The translations under genes were made by a program, and so were the position numbers. Positions 47,685-56,197 of a DNA stretch of 64,000 bases are shown here, piece after piece. Under the pieces are notes generated by a model. That model made no database searches. It had not been told where the DNA came from and saw only the letters and a list, made by a program, of their open reading frames with translations. Within the stretch, counting starts at the first letter, position 1, and each line of letters begins with the position of its first letter. This stretch comes from Methylobacterium radiodurans. Its GTDB lineage: Bacteria > Pseudomonadota > Alphaproteobacteria > Rhizobiales > Beijerinckiaceae. The stretch covers positions 623,001-687,000 of the forward strand of contig NZ_CP029551.1 of assembly GCF_003173735.1 (NCBI RefSeq). The letters run 5' to 3'.

Positions 47685-47689
47685 CGCGC

Positions 47690-48469
47690 ATGGTCTGGCT
47701 GCGCCACGGCGGCCGGGCCGCCCTCGGCCTGCTGCTGCCGCTCGCCCTCGCGCTCGGCTGGGAGATCGCGGTCCGGCTCGGCCTGGCGTCCGGCCGGCTC
47801 CTGCCGCCGCCGAGCCGGATCGGCGCGGCGCTCCTCGACCTCGCGGCCTCCGGCGACCTTCTGGTCCACGTGCGGGCGACGCTCGCGCGGGTCGGGCTCG
47901 GCTTCCTCTGGGGCGCGGGGACCGGCATCCTGGCGGGCGCGCTTGTCGCGACGGTGCCGGCGCTGCGCTGGCTGCTCGACCCGAGCCTGCAGGCCCTTCG
48001 GGCCGTGCCTTCGCTCGCCTGGGTGCCGCTCTTCATCCTGTGGTTCGGCATCCTGGAGACGCCGAAGGTGCTGCTGATCGCGGTGGGCGTGTTCTTCCCA
48101 GTCTATATCGGGGTGGCGGGCGCGATCGCCTCGGTCGATCGCAAGCTGGTCGAGGTCGGGCGGATCTTCCGGCTCTCCGGCATCGCCCTGGTGCGGCGCA
48201 TCCTGCTGCCGGCGGTGCTGCCCGCAACGCTGGTCGCCCTGCGCACGGGCCTCGGCCTCGGCTTCCTGTTCGTGGTGGCGGCCGAGCTGATGGGCGCCTC
48301 CGAGGGTCTCGGCTATCTGCTGGTCGACGGCCAGCAATTCGGCAAACCGGACCAGATCCTGGCGGCGATCATCGCCTTCGCGGTGGTGGGCAAGCTCGCC
48401 GACGCCCTGCTGGTCGCGCTCACCGGCCCGCTGGTGCGCTGGCAGGACACGGTGCGCGAGAGCCTATGA
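47690..48469 (+). CDS. ABC transporter permease, SsuC type
   Basis: 259 residues, about six transmembrane helices. The EAA loop that contacts the ATPase is present (RIFRLSGIALVRRILLPAVLPATLVALRTGLGLG). Start ATG 47690 lies five bases after the substrate-binding gene stop. Forms the membrane channel of the importer with SsuA-like and SsuB-like partners of the same block. Confidence 0.9.
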   Translation: MVWLRHGGRAALGLLLPLALALGWEIAVRLGLASGRLLPPPSRIGAALLDLAASGDLLVHVRATLARVGLGFLWGAGTGILAGALVATVPALRWLLDPSLQALRAVPSLAWVPLFILWFGILETPKVLLIAVGVFFPVYIGVAGAIASVDRKLVEVGRIFRLSGIALVRRILLPAVLPATLVALRTGLGLGFLFVVAAELMGASEGLGYLLVDGQQFGKPDQILAAIIAFAVVGKLADALLVALTGPLVRWQDTVRESL

Positions 48470-48478
48470 GCGGATCCC

Positions 48479-48643
48479 TCAGTCGCGACCCTGGCGGGCG
48501 TCGGCGCGGCGCTCCGTCTCGCGCCCGCGCGCCTGCGGCTGCTCGACGGGCGGGAACAGCTTCGCCAGACCGTGCGCGACGCCGTGGAGGACGGGGTTGC
48601 GGCCGGGGCCGGACTGGGGCGGCTGCAGGTCGTTCTTTGACAT
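48479..48643 (-). CDS. Small hypothetical protein (54 residues)
   Basis: ATG at 48643, stop at 48479; reads MSKNDLQPPQSGPGRNPVL then HGVAHGLAKLFPPVEQPQ and a charged tail. Real-looking codon use, and it fills the otherwise empty gap after the permease. No family recognised; opposite strand to the transporter. Confidence 0.5.
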   Translation of the reverse strand: MSKNDLQPPQSGPGRNPVLHGVAHGLAKLFPPVEQPQARGRETERRADARQGRD

Positions 48644-48831
48644 CACGTTCGTGTTCCGCCGCAGGAAGCGTGGTTTCGCGCCGCATCGGGGAGGCGCGGG
48701 GTGAGGTGGCGGACGTCAATGCGCGCCGCGCGCCTTCGTTTCCGCCCCGGTCGCGAATTCCTGCGGAGACAATCTCCCGTGTCATCCCGGCTACAGCGGG
48801 CGAAGACTGTCGTTCGGTCTCGTCCGGCGGC

Positions 48832-49170
48832 TCACCCGCGCCGGCGCAGCACCACGCGGACCGGCGGGCCGGGGATCGGGCAGGCAACGGGCTGCACCGT
48901 CATCACGGCGGAGGACGGGCAGGCCGCCCGGCAGGCCAGCGCCGCGTCGATCTGGTCGCGCCCGCACCCTTCGGCGAAGCAGAAGCGGCCGAGATCCTCG
49001 CAGGTCGCGAGGAAGCGCCCGGTGATCGGGGCGGGGGCTGGGGTCAGGACGTGACGCTCGTGGGGATCGGCCGCCCGCGCCGCGGAGGGAGAGGTCGCCA
49101 GGAGCGCGAGGGCGATGAGACCGAAGCGTGCCAAGACCGTCCGCCGAATCGCTGCCCGAGTACCCGTCAC
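48832..49170 (-). CDS. Small secreted cysteine-containing protein
   Basis: 112 residues from a GTG at 49170 (VTGTRAAIRRTVLARF...), giving a signal peptide that ends SAARAAD. The mature part has Cys pairs (LATCEDLGRFCFAEGCG, ALACRAACPS, PVACPIPG), likely disulfide-bonded. A TTG at 49134 is an alternative start that would shorten the n-region. It lies between the transporter permease and its ATPase, on the other strand. Family not recognised. Confidence 0.6.
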   Translation of the reverse strand: MTGTRAAIRRTVLARFGLIALALLATSPSAARAADPHERHVLTPAPAPITGRFLATCEDLGRFCFAEGCGRDQIDAALACRAACPSSAVMTVQPVACPIPGPPVRVVLRRRG

Positions 49171-49306
49171 CCTGTAGCATTGGCCGGAGCGGCCGGCCGT
49201 GCCATTCGGGCGACAGGCCGCACCGCTCGGGCGCCGCTGCCGCCGCCCGGGATGCCGGTCCGAGGCGGGCGCGCCGCGGCGAAGCCTTGAGAGAGCGTGA
49301 GGCCCC

Positions 49307-50086
49307 GTGCTCAGCATCGAGACCCTGTCGAAGACCTACGCGGACGGCACCCGGGCGCTGGCGGAGATCGATCTCGCGGTGCCGGCTGGGGAGATCGTCG
49401 CGCTGGTCGGCGGCTCGGGCTGCGGCAAGACCACCCTGCTGCGCCTGATCGCGGGGCTCGACCGGGCGAGCGCCGGCCGGGTGCGCCTGGACGACGAGGT
49501 GATCGGGGCGCCCCATCCGGGCGTCGGCCTCGTCTTCCAGGAGCCGCGCCTGCTGCCCTGGCTCGACGTCGCCGGCAATGTCGGCTTCGGCCTCGCCGAC
49601 CTGCCGCGGGCCGAGCGGGCCTCCCGGGTCGGCCACGCGCTGGAGCGCGTCGGGCTCGCCGAGCACGCCCGGCGCTGGCCGCGGGAACTCTCGGGCGGGC
49701 AGCAGCAGCGGGTCTCCATCGCCCGTGCCTTCGTGGCGCATCCGCGGGTGCTGCTCCTCGACGAGCCGTTCTCGGCGCTCGACGCCTTCACCCGCCGCGA
49801 CCTGCACGGCCACCTGCTCGCCCTCTGGTCGGAGACGCGGCCCACCATCCTCATCGTCACCCACGACGTCGGCGAGGCGGTGGCGCTCGCCGACCGGGCC
49901 GTGGTGATGCGCCCCAAGCCTGGCCGCCTCGACGAGACCGTGGGCCTGCCCCTGCCCCGCCCGCGCGACCCGGCCGATCCCCGGAGCGAGGCGGCGGTGC
50001 GGGCGATCCTGGCCGCCCTCGACCGCTCCCTGCGCCCGGGCGGCGCCCGCCCCGAGCCCGCCGCGCCCGGCGGGAACTGGTGGTAG
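49307..50086 (+). CDS. ABC transporter ATP-binding protein, SsuB type
   Basis: 259 residues from a GTG. Complete ATPase motifs: Walker A GGSGCGKTTLL, Q-loop FQEPRLLPW, signature LSGGQQQRVSIARAF, Walker B VLLLDEPFSALD and H-loop VTHDVGEA. It should energise the importer of 46692-48469, from which it is separated by ~840 bp holding two minus-strand genes. 70 bases upstream of puuE, so probably co-expressed with the ureide pathway. Confidence 0.92.
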   Translation: MLSIETLSKTYADGTRALAEIDLAVPAGEIVALVGGSGCGKTTLLRLIAGLDRASAGRVRLDDEVIGAPHPGVGLVFQEPRLLPWLDVAGNVGFGLADLPRAERASRVGHALERVGLAEHARRWPRELSGGQQQRVSIARAFVAHPRVLLLDEPFSALDAFTRRDLHGHLLALWSETRPTILIVTHDVGEAVALADRAVVMRPKPGRLDETVGLPLPRPRDPADPRSEAAVRAILAALDRSLRPGGARPEPAAPGGNWW

Positions 50087-50156
50087 CGGCTCCGCGGCGG
50101 GGCTATACCGCGCTTCCCGGCCGACCCTTCGACCGGGACGCCGACCGGGGACCTGG

Positions 50157-51350
50157 ATGATGCGCTACGTGCGGGACATGCGCGGCTACGGGGCGAACCC
50201 GCCCGACCCGGACTGGCCGGGCGGCGCGCGCGTGGCCGTGCAGGTCGTCCTGAACTACGAGGAGGGTGGCGAGAACGCGATCCTGCACGGGGACGCGGCC
50301 TCCGAGGCCTTCCTCTCCGAGATCGTCTCGGCCGTGCCCTGGCCGGGCCTGCGCCACTGGAACATGGAATCCCTCTACGAGTACGGCGCGCGGGCCGGGT
50401 TCTGGCGCCTGCACCGGCTGCTGACCGGCCTGGAGATCCCGGTCACGGTCTACGGCGTCGCCACCGCCCTGGCGCGCTCGCCCGAGCAGGTCGCGGCGAT
50501 GCAGGCGGCCGACTGGGAGATCGCCTCGCACGGCCTGCGCTGGATCGACTACCGGGCCCATTCGCCGGAGGACGAGCGCCGGGACATCGAGGCGGCGATC
50601 CGCCTGCACACGGAGGTGACGGGCGCGCGCCCGACCGGCTGGTACACCGGCCGCTCCTCGGCCGACACGGTGCGGCTCGTCGCCGAGGAGGGCGGCTTCG
50701 CCTACGTATCCGACACCTACGCCGACGACCTGCCCTACTGGCTCGACCATGACGGCCACGGGCGGCCGATCCGCCCGCAGTTGATCGTGCCCTACACCCT
50801 CGACGCCAACGACATGCGCTTCTCGACGCCGGCGGGCTTCGCCAACGGCGACCAGTTCCTCGGCTACCTGAAGGACACGTTCGACGCGCTCTACGCCGAG
50901 GGCGCGGCCGGCCGGCCGGGCATGATGAATATCGGCCTGCACTGCCGCCTCGTCGGGCGCCCGGGCCGGGCCCTGGCGCTCGCCCGCTTCCTCGACTACG
51001 TGCGCGGCCACGACGGGGTCTGGTTCGCCAAGCGCATCGACATCGCCCGCCACTGGCAGGCGCGCCACCCCTACGCGGCACCCGCGCTCCGGCCGTCGCG
51101 GATGGACCAAGAGAGCTTCGTCGCCCACTTCCGGGACGTGTTCGCGGGCGGCGCCTGGGTGGCCGAGCGCGCCTTCGCGCTGGAACTCGGCAGCGCCCAC
51201 GACACCGCGCTCGGCCTGCACAACGCTCTCTGCCGCGCCTTCCGCGCCGGCTCCGAGGCGGAGCGCGCCGCGATCCTGACTGCCGGCCTCACCCCGCAGG
51301 CGGCCGAGGCGCAGGCGCTGCGGCGGCTGCGCGATATCCTGCCGGCCTGA
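50157..51350 (+). CDS. puuE: Allantoinase PuuE-type polysaccharide-deacetylase-fold enzyme with UraD-like tail
   Basis: 397 residues. Residues ~1-305 match PuuE, the metal-independent allantoinase (NYEEGGENAILHGD, YEYGARAGFWRLHRLL, GLRWIDY, PTGWYTGRSS, YVSDTYADDLPYW, IGLHCRLVGRPGR). The tail from ~315 (FVAHFRDVFAGGAWVAERAF, then HNALCRAF) resembles the first part of OHCU decarboxylase UraD but stops before the catalytic section. It opens allantoin to allantoate; the next two genes take the pathway on. Confidence 0.9.
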   Translation: MMRYVRDMRGYGANPPDPDWPGGARVAVQVVLNYEEGGENAILHGDAASEAFLSEIVSAVPWPGLRHWNMESLYEYGARAGFWRLHRLLTGLEIPVTVYGVATALARSPEQVAAMQAADWEIASHGLRWIDYRAHSPEDERRDIEAAIRLHTEVTGARPTGWYTGRSSADTVRLVAEEGGFAYVSDTYADDLPYWLDHDGHGRPIRPQLIVPYTLDANDMRFSTPAGFANGDQFLGYLKDTFDALYAEGAAGRPGMMNIGLHCRLVGRPGRALALARFLDYVRGHDGVWFAKRIDIARHWQARHPYAAPALRPSRMDQESFVAHFRDVFAGGAWVAERAFALELGSAHDTALGLHNALCRAFRAGSEAERAAILTAGLTPQAAEAQALRRLRDILPA

Positions 51351-51365
51351 GAGAGGATTTTTTCG

Positions 51366-52205
51366 ATGACCGCCTCCCCCTACAACCCGCCCTGCGGCGG
51401 CCTTCCGCCCCAGACCGCGCTGATGACCGGCCGGGCCGTGTTCACCGAGGCCTACGCCGTCATCCCCAAGGGCGTGATGAGCGACATCGTCACCTCGGTC
51501 TTGCCCTTCTGGGAGGGCACGCGCGCCTGGATGCTGTCGCGCCCGCTCTCGGGCTTCTCCGAGACCTTCGCGCAGTACCTGATGGAGGTCGCCCCCGGCG
51601 GCGGCAGCGCGAGCCCCGAGCCCGACGGGCAAGCGCAAGGCGTGCTCTTCGTGGTGGAGGGGCGCCCAAGCCTGACGCTCGACGGGCACGAGCACGGCCT
51701 GCGCCCCGGCAGCTACGCCTATCTCGCGCCGGGCGCCGCGTGGTCCCTGCGCAACGCGGAGGGCGCGGCCGCCCGCTTCCACTGGATCCGCAAGGCCTAC
51801 GAGCGGGTGCCGGGCATCGCGGCGCCCGAGAGCTTCGTCACCCACGAGAGCCGCGAGGATCCCGTCCCGATGCCGGGCACGGACGGCGCCTGGGCCACCA
51901 CCCGCTTCGTCGCCTCCGACGACGTGCGCCACGACATGCACGTCAACATCGTCGCCATGCGCCCCGGCGCCTCGATCCCGTTCGAGGAGACGCACGTGAT
52001 GGAGCACGGCCTGTTCGTTCTGGAGGGCAAGGCGGTCTACCGGCTCAACCGCGACTGGGTCGAGGTCGAGGCCGGCGACTTCATGTGGCTGCGCGCCTTC
52101 TGCCCGCAGGCCTGCTACGCGGGCGGCCCCGGCCCCTTTCGCTACCTGCTCTACAAGGACGTGAACCGCCACGCCGCCCTGAATCCCCGCGGGCTCGGCC
52201 GGTGA
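51366..52205 (+). CDS. (S)-ureidoglycine aminohydrolase (bicupin)
   Basis: 279 residues with two cupin domains: one around LFVVEGRPSLTLDGHEHGLRPGSYAYLAPG and the second with ETHVMEHGLFVLEGKAVY and a metal-binding His/Glu set (ETHVMEHG). It matches AllE/UGHY, which turns (S)-ureidoglycine into (S)-ureidoglycolate plus ammonia at a Mn site. Starts 15 bases after puuE; overlaps the next gene by GTGA. Confidence 0.92.
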   Translation: MTASPYNPPCGGLPPQTALMTGRAVFTEAYAVIPKGVMSDIVTSVLPFWEGTRAWMLSRPLSGFSETFAQYLMEVAPGGGSASPEPDGQAQGVLFVVEGRPSLTLDGHEHGLRPGSYAYLAPGAAWSLRNAEGAAARFHWIRKAYERVPGIAAPESFVTHESREDPVPMPGTDGAWATTRFVASDDVRHDMHVNIVAMRPGASIPFEETHVMEHGLFVLEGKAVYRLNRDWVEVEAGDFMWLRAFCPQACYAGGPGPFRYLLYKDVNRHAALNPRGLGR

Positions 52206-52711
52206 GCGGGCGGACCCTCGCGGCGCACCTCCTCACCGCGGAGGCCTTCCGGCCCTTCGGCACGGTGATCGACAAGGCCGCGGTTGCCCCGCGCCCGATG
52301 AATGCCGGCCGGGCGCGCCGCTTCCACGACCTCGCGGCGGTGCCGGTGCTGGGCGCGGAGAGCACCGTGGTGATCGGCCATGTCGAGGCTGAGCCCTACC
52401 CGGTGCCGCTGGTGTTCAGCCTCGTCGAGCGCCACCCCCTCGGCGCCCAGGCCTTCGTGCCGCTCGACGCCTCCCCCTTCCTCGTCGTGGTCTGCCCGGA
52501 CGAGGGGGGCCGGCCGGGTCGGCCGCAGGCCTTCCTCACCGCGCCCGGCCAGGGCGTCTGCTACGATGCGGGCACGTGGCACGGGGTGCTGACCCCCATC
52601 GGCGCGGCCCAGGACTTCCTGGTGATCGACCGCGGCGGCCCGGGGGTGAACCTCGAGGAATACGTCTACGAGGAGCCCTGGACGGTCACGCTGCCGGAGG
52701 GGGGCGCCTGA
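52202..52711 (+). CDS. allA: Ureidoglycolate lyase
   Basis: 169 residues from a GTG that overlaps the previous stop. The AllA family pattern is clear: LTAEAFRPFGTVID, FSLVERHPLGAQAFVPL, GVCYDAGTWHGVLTPIG and DFLVIDRGG. It cleaves ureidoglycolate to glyoxylate and urea. With PuuE and the aminohydrolase it completes the lower ureide pathway to ammonia, urea and glyoxylate. No uricase or allantoate amidohydrolase gene is in the window. Confidence 0.92.
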   Translation: MSGRTLAAHLLTAEAFRPFGTVIDKAAVAPRPMNAGRARRFHDLAAVPVLGAESTVVIGHVEAEPYPVPLVFSLVERHPLGAQAFVPLDASPFLVVVCPDEGGRPGRPQAFLTAPGQGVCYDAGTWHGVLTPIGAAQDFLVIDRGGPGVNLEEYVYEEPWTVTLPEGGA

Positions 52712-52717
52712 GCCGGC

Positions 52718-53872
52718 TCAGGCCGCGGCCGCGACCTCGACGCGGTTCCGCCCCCGTGCCTTCGCCTGGTAGAGCGCGCGGTCGGCCGCCGAGAGCAGGC
52801 TCGCGAGGTCGGCGTGCGCCGGACCCGCCTCCGCCAGGCCCACGCTGACGGTCGCCGGGATGCCGGGCCCGTCGCGGTGGGCGACGGCCTCCGCGAAGAG
52901 GCGCGCGACGCCCTCGCCGATCTGTCGCGCCGTGCGCCCGCTCTGCCGTGGCAGGAGGGCCGCGAACTCCTCGCCTCCGAGGCGGGCCACCAGGGCGTCC
53001 GGGCCGGCCACGTCCCGGGCCACGCGGGCGAACAGGGCGAGCACCGCGTCGCCCGCCGCGTGCCCGTGATGGTCGTTGATGCGCTTGAAATGGTCGAGGT
53101 CGAAGGCGAGGAGCGCGACCGGCCGGTCCGCCACCCGCTCCGCGAGCATCCGCGCGCCCTGCTCGAAGAAGCCCTGACGGTTGGCCAGCCCGGTGAGGAA
53201 ATCCGTGCGCGCCGCCGCAAGGAGCTGGGCCTGCGCCTCCTCGCGCACCAGCGCCAGGAAGGTCATCGGCATGGCGACGGAGTAGAGCACCGCCTCGTAC
53301 ATCGTGACCTTGGCGAAGACCGGCAGCAGGCCCGGCCCGTAGCGCTCGGCGAGGACGGGCGCCACCAGCCCGCGCAGGAGGTAGAACAGGCCGTGCCCGG
53401 CCGAGACCGCGACCGCGACCGGCCGCGAGCGCAGGCCCCGGATCGTGCGGCTGCGCAGGAGCGTCCAGGCGGTCAGGCCGCAGGCGAGCGCGATCGGCAG
53501 CGCGGCGACGTGGTTCCAGAACGCCGCCTCGAAGCGCCAGCCCGCGACCGCCCAGAGGAGGGCGAGCGCGGCGAGCGCCGCCGCCGAGCCCCGGAAGCGG
53601 GCCGGACCGTCGAGGCGGGCCGCTCCGTGCAGCACCATCAGGTAGCCCAGCACCATCAGGAGGTTCGTGAGCGCCGCGCCGGTCGCACCGGGCAGCAGGC
53701 CGCGGTTCATCGCGACCACGCAGCCGAAGGCGAAGACCGCGCAGGCCCCCCCCCAGGTCCCGAGCTCGCGCGCGCGCCGGGGATGGGCCTGCCGCTCCCA
53801 CAGCGTCAGCGCCGCCGAGACGAGCAGCGTCCCGATGGTCAGGTACCAGAGCGTCGCGAGGTCGATCTGCAT
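52718..53872 (-). CDS. Membrane diguanylate cyclase (GGDEF)
   Basis: 384 residues; about seven N-terminal membrane helices (residues 8-205), then a GGDEF domain beginning RTDFLTGLANRQGF. Metal ligands in FDLDHFKRIN and active site GGEEF at 299-303 are intact. The inhibitory RxxD site is absent (AGPD there). Second cyclase in the window; it converges on allA with six bases between stops. Confidence 0.92.
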   Translation of the reverse strand: MQIDLATLWYLTIGTLLVSAALTLWERQAHPRRARELGTWGGACAVFAFGCVVAMNRGLLPGATGAALTNLLMVLGYLMVLHGAARLDGPARFRGSAAALAALALLWAVAGWRFEAAFWNHVAALPIALACGLTAWTLLRSRTIRGLRSRPVAVAVSAGHGLFYLLRGLVAPVLAERYGPGLLPVFAKVTMYEAVLYSVAMPMTFLALVREEAQAQLLAAARTDFLTGLANRQGFFEQGARMLAERVADRPVALLAFDLDHFKRINDHHGHAAGDAVLALFARVARDVAGPDALVARLGGEEFAALLPRQSGRTARQIGEGVARLFAEAVAHRDGPGIPATVSVGLAEAGPAHADLASLLSAADRALYQAKARGRNRVEVAAAA

Positions 53873-54150
53873 GCGGCTGGCTCCTGACCGGCCTGGCAGG
53901 CCTTAAGGATAGACGACCAAGCGTTTCCTTATGGTCCCGACTCTAGCGCGCGCATGGTTAAGAACCTGCTTCCGGGCTCCGCGACCCAACGATCGAGCGA
54001 TGAAGCGAGCCGATCCGTCCGCGGATATTTCTATCTCTCTTCTCAAAATCATCGGATTGGCTCAAGGCATCTCACTTGGCGCGCGAATTCAATGTATGTT
54101 GCGCGAACGATGCGCGATCGAGGACTGATCGGCACATCGTTCGCCCGGAC

Positions 54151-54540
54151 CTAGTATTCCTGCGCGATATCGGCTGGATTCTCTTGCGCCGGGTGGTCCC
54201 GGGGCGCATCGTCCGGACCGGACAGGCGCGCCAGGAAGGGGGCGGCCGCCCGCTCGGCCGCGCGCTCCAGCGCCCGGTAATCCGCCACGAGCCCGGCGCC
54301 GAAGGATGAGAGGCGGGCCCCGCCCCCGGCCCGGCCGCCCGCCTGGGCCTCGACCACCGGCCGGCCGAAGCCGGCGTTCAGCGCCTCGATCAGGGTCCAG
54401 GCGCGCCGGTAGGACATGCCGAGCGCCCGGCCGGCGGCCGAGATCGAGCCGTGCTCGGCTACCGCCTCCAGCAACCGAACCTTGCCGGGGCCGACCCGGT
54501 GACCGGGGCCGAGATCGATCCGGATGCTCAGACGGGTCAT
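54151..54540 (-). CDS. ModE-like winged-helix regulator, single domain
   Basis: 129 residues with the ModE N-terminal DNA-binding fold (GKVRLLEAVAEHGSISAAGRALGMSYRRAWTLIEALNAGF, and GGGARLSSFGAGLVADYRALE). The molybdate-binding Mop/TOBE domains are missing, so either it is a shorter one-domain version or sensing is done elsewhere. Divergent from modABC with an inverted repeat between, so it likely represses that operon. Confidence 0.87.
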   Translation of the reverse strand: MTRLSIRIDLGPGHRVGPGKVRLLEAVAEHGSISAAGRALGMSYRRAWTLIEALNAGFGRPVVEAQAGGRAGGGARLSSFGAGLVADYRALERAAERAAAPFLARLSGPDDAPRDHPAQENPADIAQEY

Positions 54541-54568
54541 CGCCTCTTCCGCGCCGCCCCTGGTCGGG

Positions 54569-54590
54569 GCTATGTCCGGCTGTATATAGC
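54569..54590. promoter_or_regulatory. Candidate Mo-box between ModE-like gene and modA
   Basis: GCTAT-12 nt-ATAGC with a TATATAGC right half, like the TATATA(A/G)CG half-site of ModE boxes. It lies 28 bases from the regulator ATG and 57 from modA. The left half is degenerate. Confidence 0.45.
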
Positions 54591-54647
54591 GCGACGCCCG
54601 GGGCGCGGCATGCCCGCCGGATCGCTTCGGATCGAGGACGGATCTCC

Positions 54648-55445
54648 ATGCGCACGCTCACCCGCAGCGGCTTCCTGGCCGCCCTCGTCGCCTCTGCCCT
54701 GCTGGGAGCGGGACCGGCCTGGGCGGCCGAGCCCGTCACGGTCTTCGCGGCAGCCAGCCTGAAGAACGCGCTCGACGACATCGCGGGCGCCTACGCCAGG
54801 GAGGGCAAGCCGGCGCCGCGGGTCTCCTACGCGGCCTCGAACACGCTGGCCAAGCAGATCGAGCAGGGCGCGCCCGCCGACCTGTTCTTCTCCGCCGACC
54901 TCGACTGGATGGACTACCTCGCCAAGCAGAACCTCATCCGGCCCGACACGCGCGTGAGCTTGCTCGCCAACAGCATCGTGCTGATCGCCCCGAAGGATGC
55001 GAGGACCGAGGTGCGGATGGGGCCGGGCCTCGACCTCGCGGCGGCCCTGGGCTCGGGACGGCTCGCCATGGGCAACGTCGAGGCGGTGCCCGCCGGCAAG
55101 TACGGCAAGGCGGCCCTGGAGAAGCTCGGCGCCTGGGCGGGCGTGAAGGACCGGGTGGCGCAAGCGGAGAGCGTGCGCGCGGCGCTGCTCCTGGTCTCCC
55201 GCGGCGAGGCGCCGCTCGGCATCGTCTACGCCACCGACGCCGCCGCCGACGCCAACGTGCGGATCGTCGCGACCTTCCCGGCCGACAGCCACCCGCCGAT
55301 CGTCTACCCGGTGGCGATCACCAAGGACTCGGCCAATCCCGACGCGGCGGCCCTGCTCGCCTACCTGCGCGGGCCCGCCGCCAAGGCGGCCTTCGAGAAG
55401 CAGGGCTTCACGGTGCTGAACCGCGCGACCACCGCGGCCCAGTGA
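54648..55445 (+). CDS. modA: Molybdate-binding periplasmic protein
   Basis: 265 residues with signal peptide ending GPAWAAE. ModA motifs: VTVFAAASLKNALDDIA, YAASNTLAKQIEQGAPADLFFSADLDWMDYL, GNVEAVPAGKYGKAAL, ALLLVSRGEAPLGIVYATDA. It captures molybdate (or tungstate) for ModBC. First gene of a coupled operon; the modB start overlaps its stop by GTGA. Confidence 0.95.
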   Translation: MRTLTRSGFLAALVASALLGAGPAWAAEPVTVFAAASLKNALDDIAGAYAREGKPAPRVSYAASNTLAKQIEQGAPADLFFSADLDWMDYLAKQNLIRPDTRVSLLANSIVLIAPKDARTEVRMGPGLDLAAALGSGRLAMGNVEAVPAGKYGKAALEKLGAWAGVKDRVAQAESVRAALLLVSRGEAPLGIVYATDAAADANVRIVATFPADSHPPIVYPVAITKDSANPDAAALLAYLRGPAAKAAFEKQGFTVLNRATTAAQ

Positions 55446-56158
55446 CCGATACCGTGACCGCTGCGGTGACGGGCTGGCTGACACCCGAGGAGTGGCAGGC
55501 CCTGCGCCTCAGCTTGCTGGTGGCGACCACCGGCACGCTAGCGAGCCTGCCGCTCGGCCTCGGCGTGGCCTACCTGCTCGCGCGGGGCCGGTTCTGGGGC
55601 CGGACGCTCCTCGACATGGCCGTGCACCTGCCCCTGGTGCTGCCACCGGTGGTGACCGGTTACCTGCTGCTCCTCGCCTTCGGACGGCGCGGGCCGGTGG
55701 GCAGCGTGCTCGCCGAGTTCGGCATCGTGTTCGCGTTCCGCTGGACAGGCGCGGCGCTCGCCTGCGCGGTGATGGGCTTTCCGCTGCTGGTGCGGGCGAT
55801 CCGCCTGTCGATCGAGGCGGTGGACGGCAAGCTCGAACAGGCGGCCGCGACCCTCGGGGCGAACCCGGTGCAGGTCTTCGCCCGGGTGACCCTGCCGCTG
55901 ATCCTGCCCGGCATCCTGGCGGGCCTCGTGCTCTGCTTCGCCAAGGCGATGGGCGAGTTCGGCGCTACCATCACCTTCGTGTCGAACATCCCCGGCGAGA
56001 CCCAGACCCTGCCGTCGGCCATCTACACCCTGACCCAGGTGCCGGGCGGCGAGGCCGGGGCGATGCGCCTAACCCTGATCTCGATCGCCGTCTCGATGGC
56101 AGCGCTCGTCCTCTCGGAGCTGCTCGCCCGCGGCGTCGCCCGCCGGCTCGCGGCGTGA
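55442..56158 (+). CDS. modB: Molybdate ABC transporter permease
   Basis: 238 residues from a GTG overlapping modA's stop. Five to six transmembrane helices and the ModB motif HLPLVLPPVVTGYLLL, plus the EAA loop (EQAAATLGANPVQVFARVTLPLILPGI) and the ending FVSNIPGETQTLPSAIYT. Forms the channel for molybdate. Confidence 0.95.
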   Translation: MTDTVTAAVTGWLTPEEWQALRLSLLVATTGTLASLPLGLGVAYLLARGRFWGRTLLDMAVHLPLVLPPVVTGYLLLLAFGRRGPVGSVLAEFGIVFAFRWTGAALACAVMGFPLLVRAIRLSIEAVDGKLEQAAATLGANPVQVFARVTLPLILPGILAGLVLCFAKAMGEFGATITFVSNIPGETQTLPSAIYTLTQVPGGEAGAMRLTLISIAVSMAALVLSELLARGVARRLAA

Positions 56159-56197
56159 GCGGGGCTCACCCATGAGTGGGGCTCAGCCATGAGCGGG
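56157..56197 (+). repeat. 17-bp tandem duplication at the modB/modC junction
   Basis: Two 17-bp copies, GAGCGGGGCTCACCCAT and GAGTGGGGCTCAGCCAT (two differences), plus the start of a third. It creates an extra ATG at 56172 that opens a six-codon frame (MSGAQP) whose TGA overlaps the modC ATG at 56189. Confidence 0.85.

Noticed and set aside
53873..54150. Several short open frames in the gap before the ModE-like gene
   Set aside because: All under 80 codons, overlapping, no SD; treated as an intergenic promoter region.
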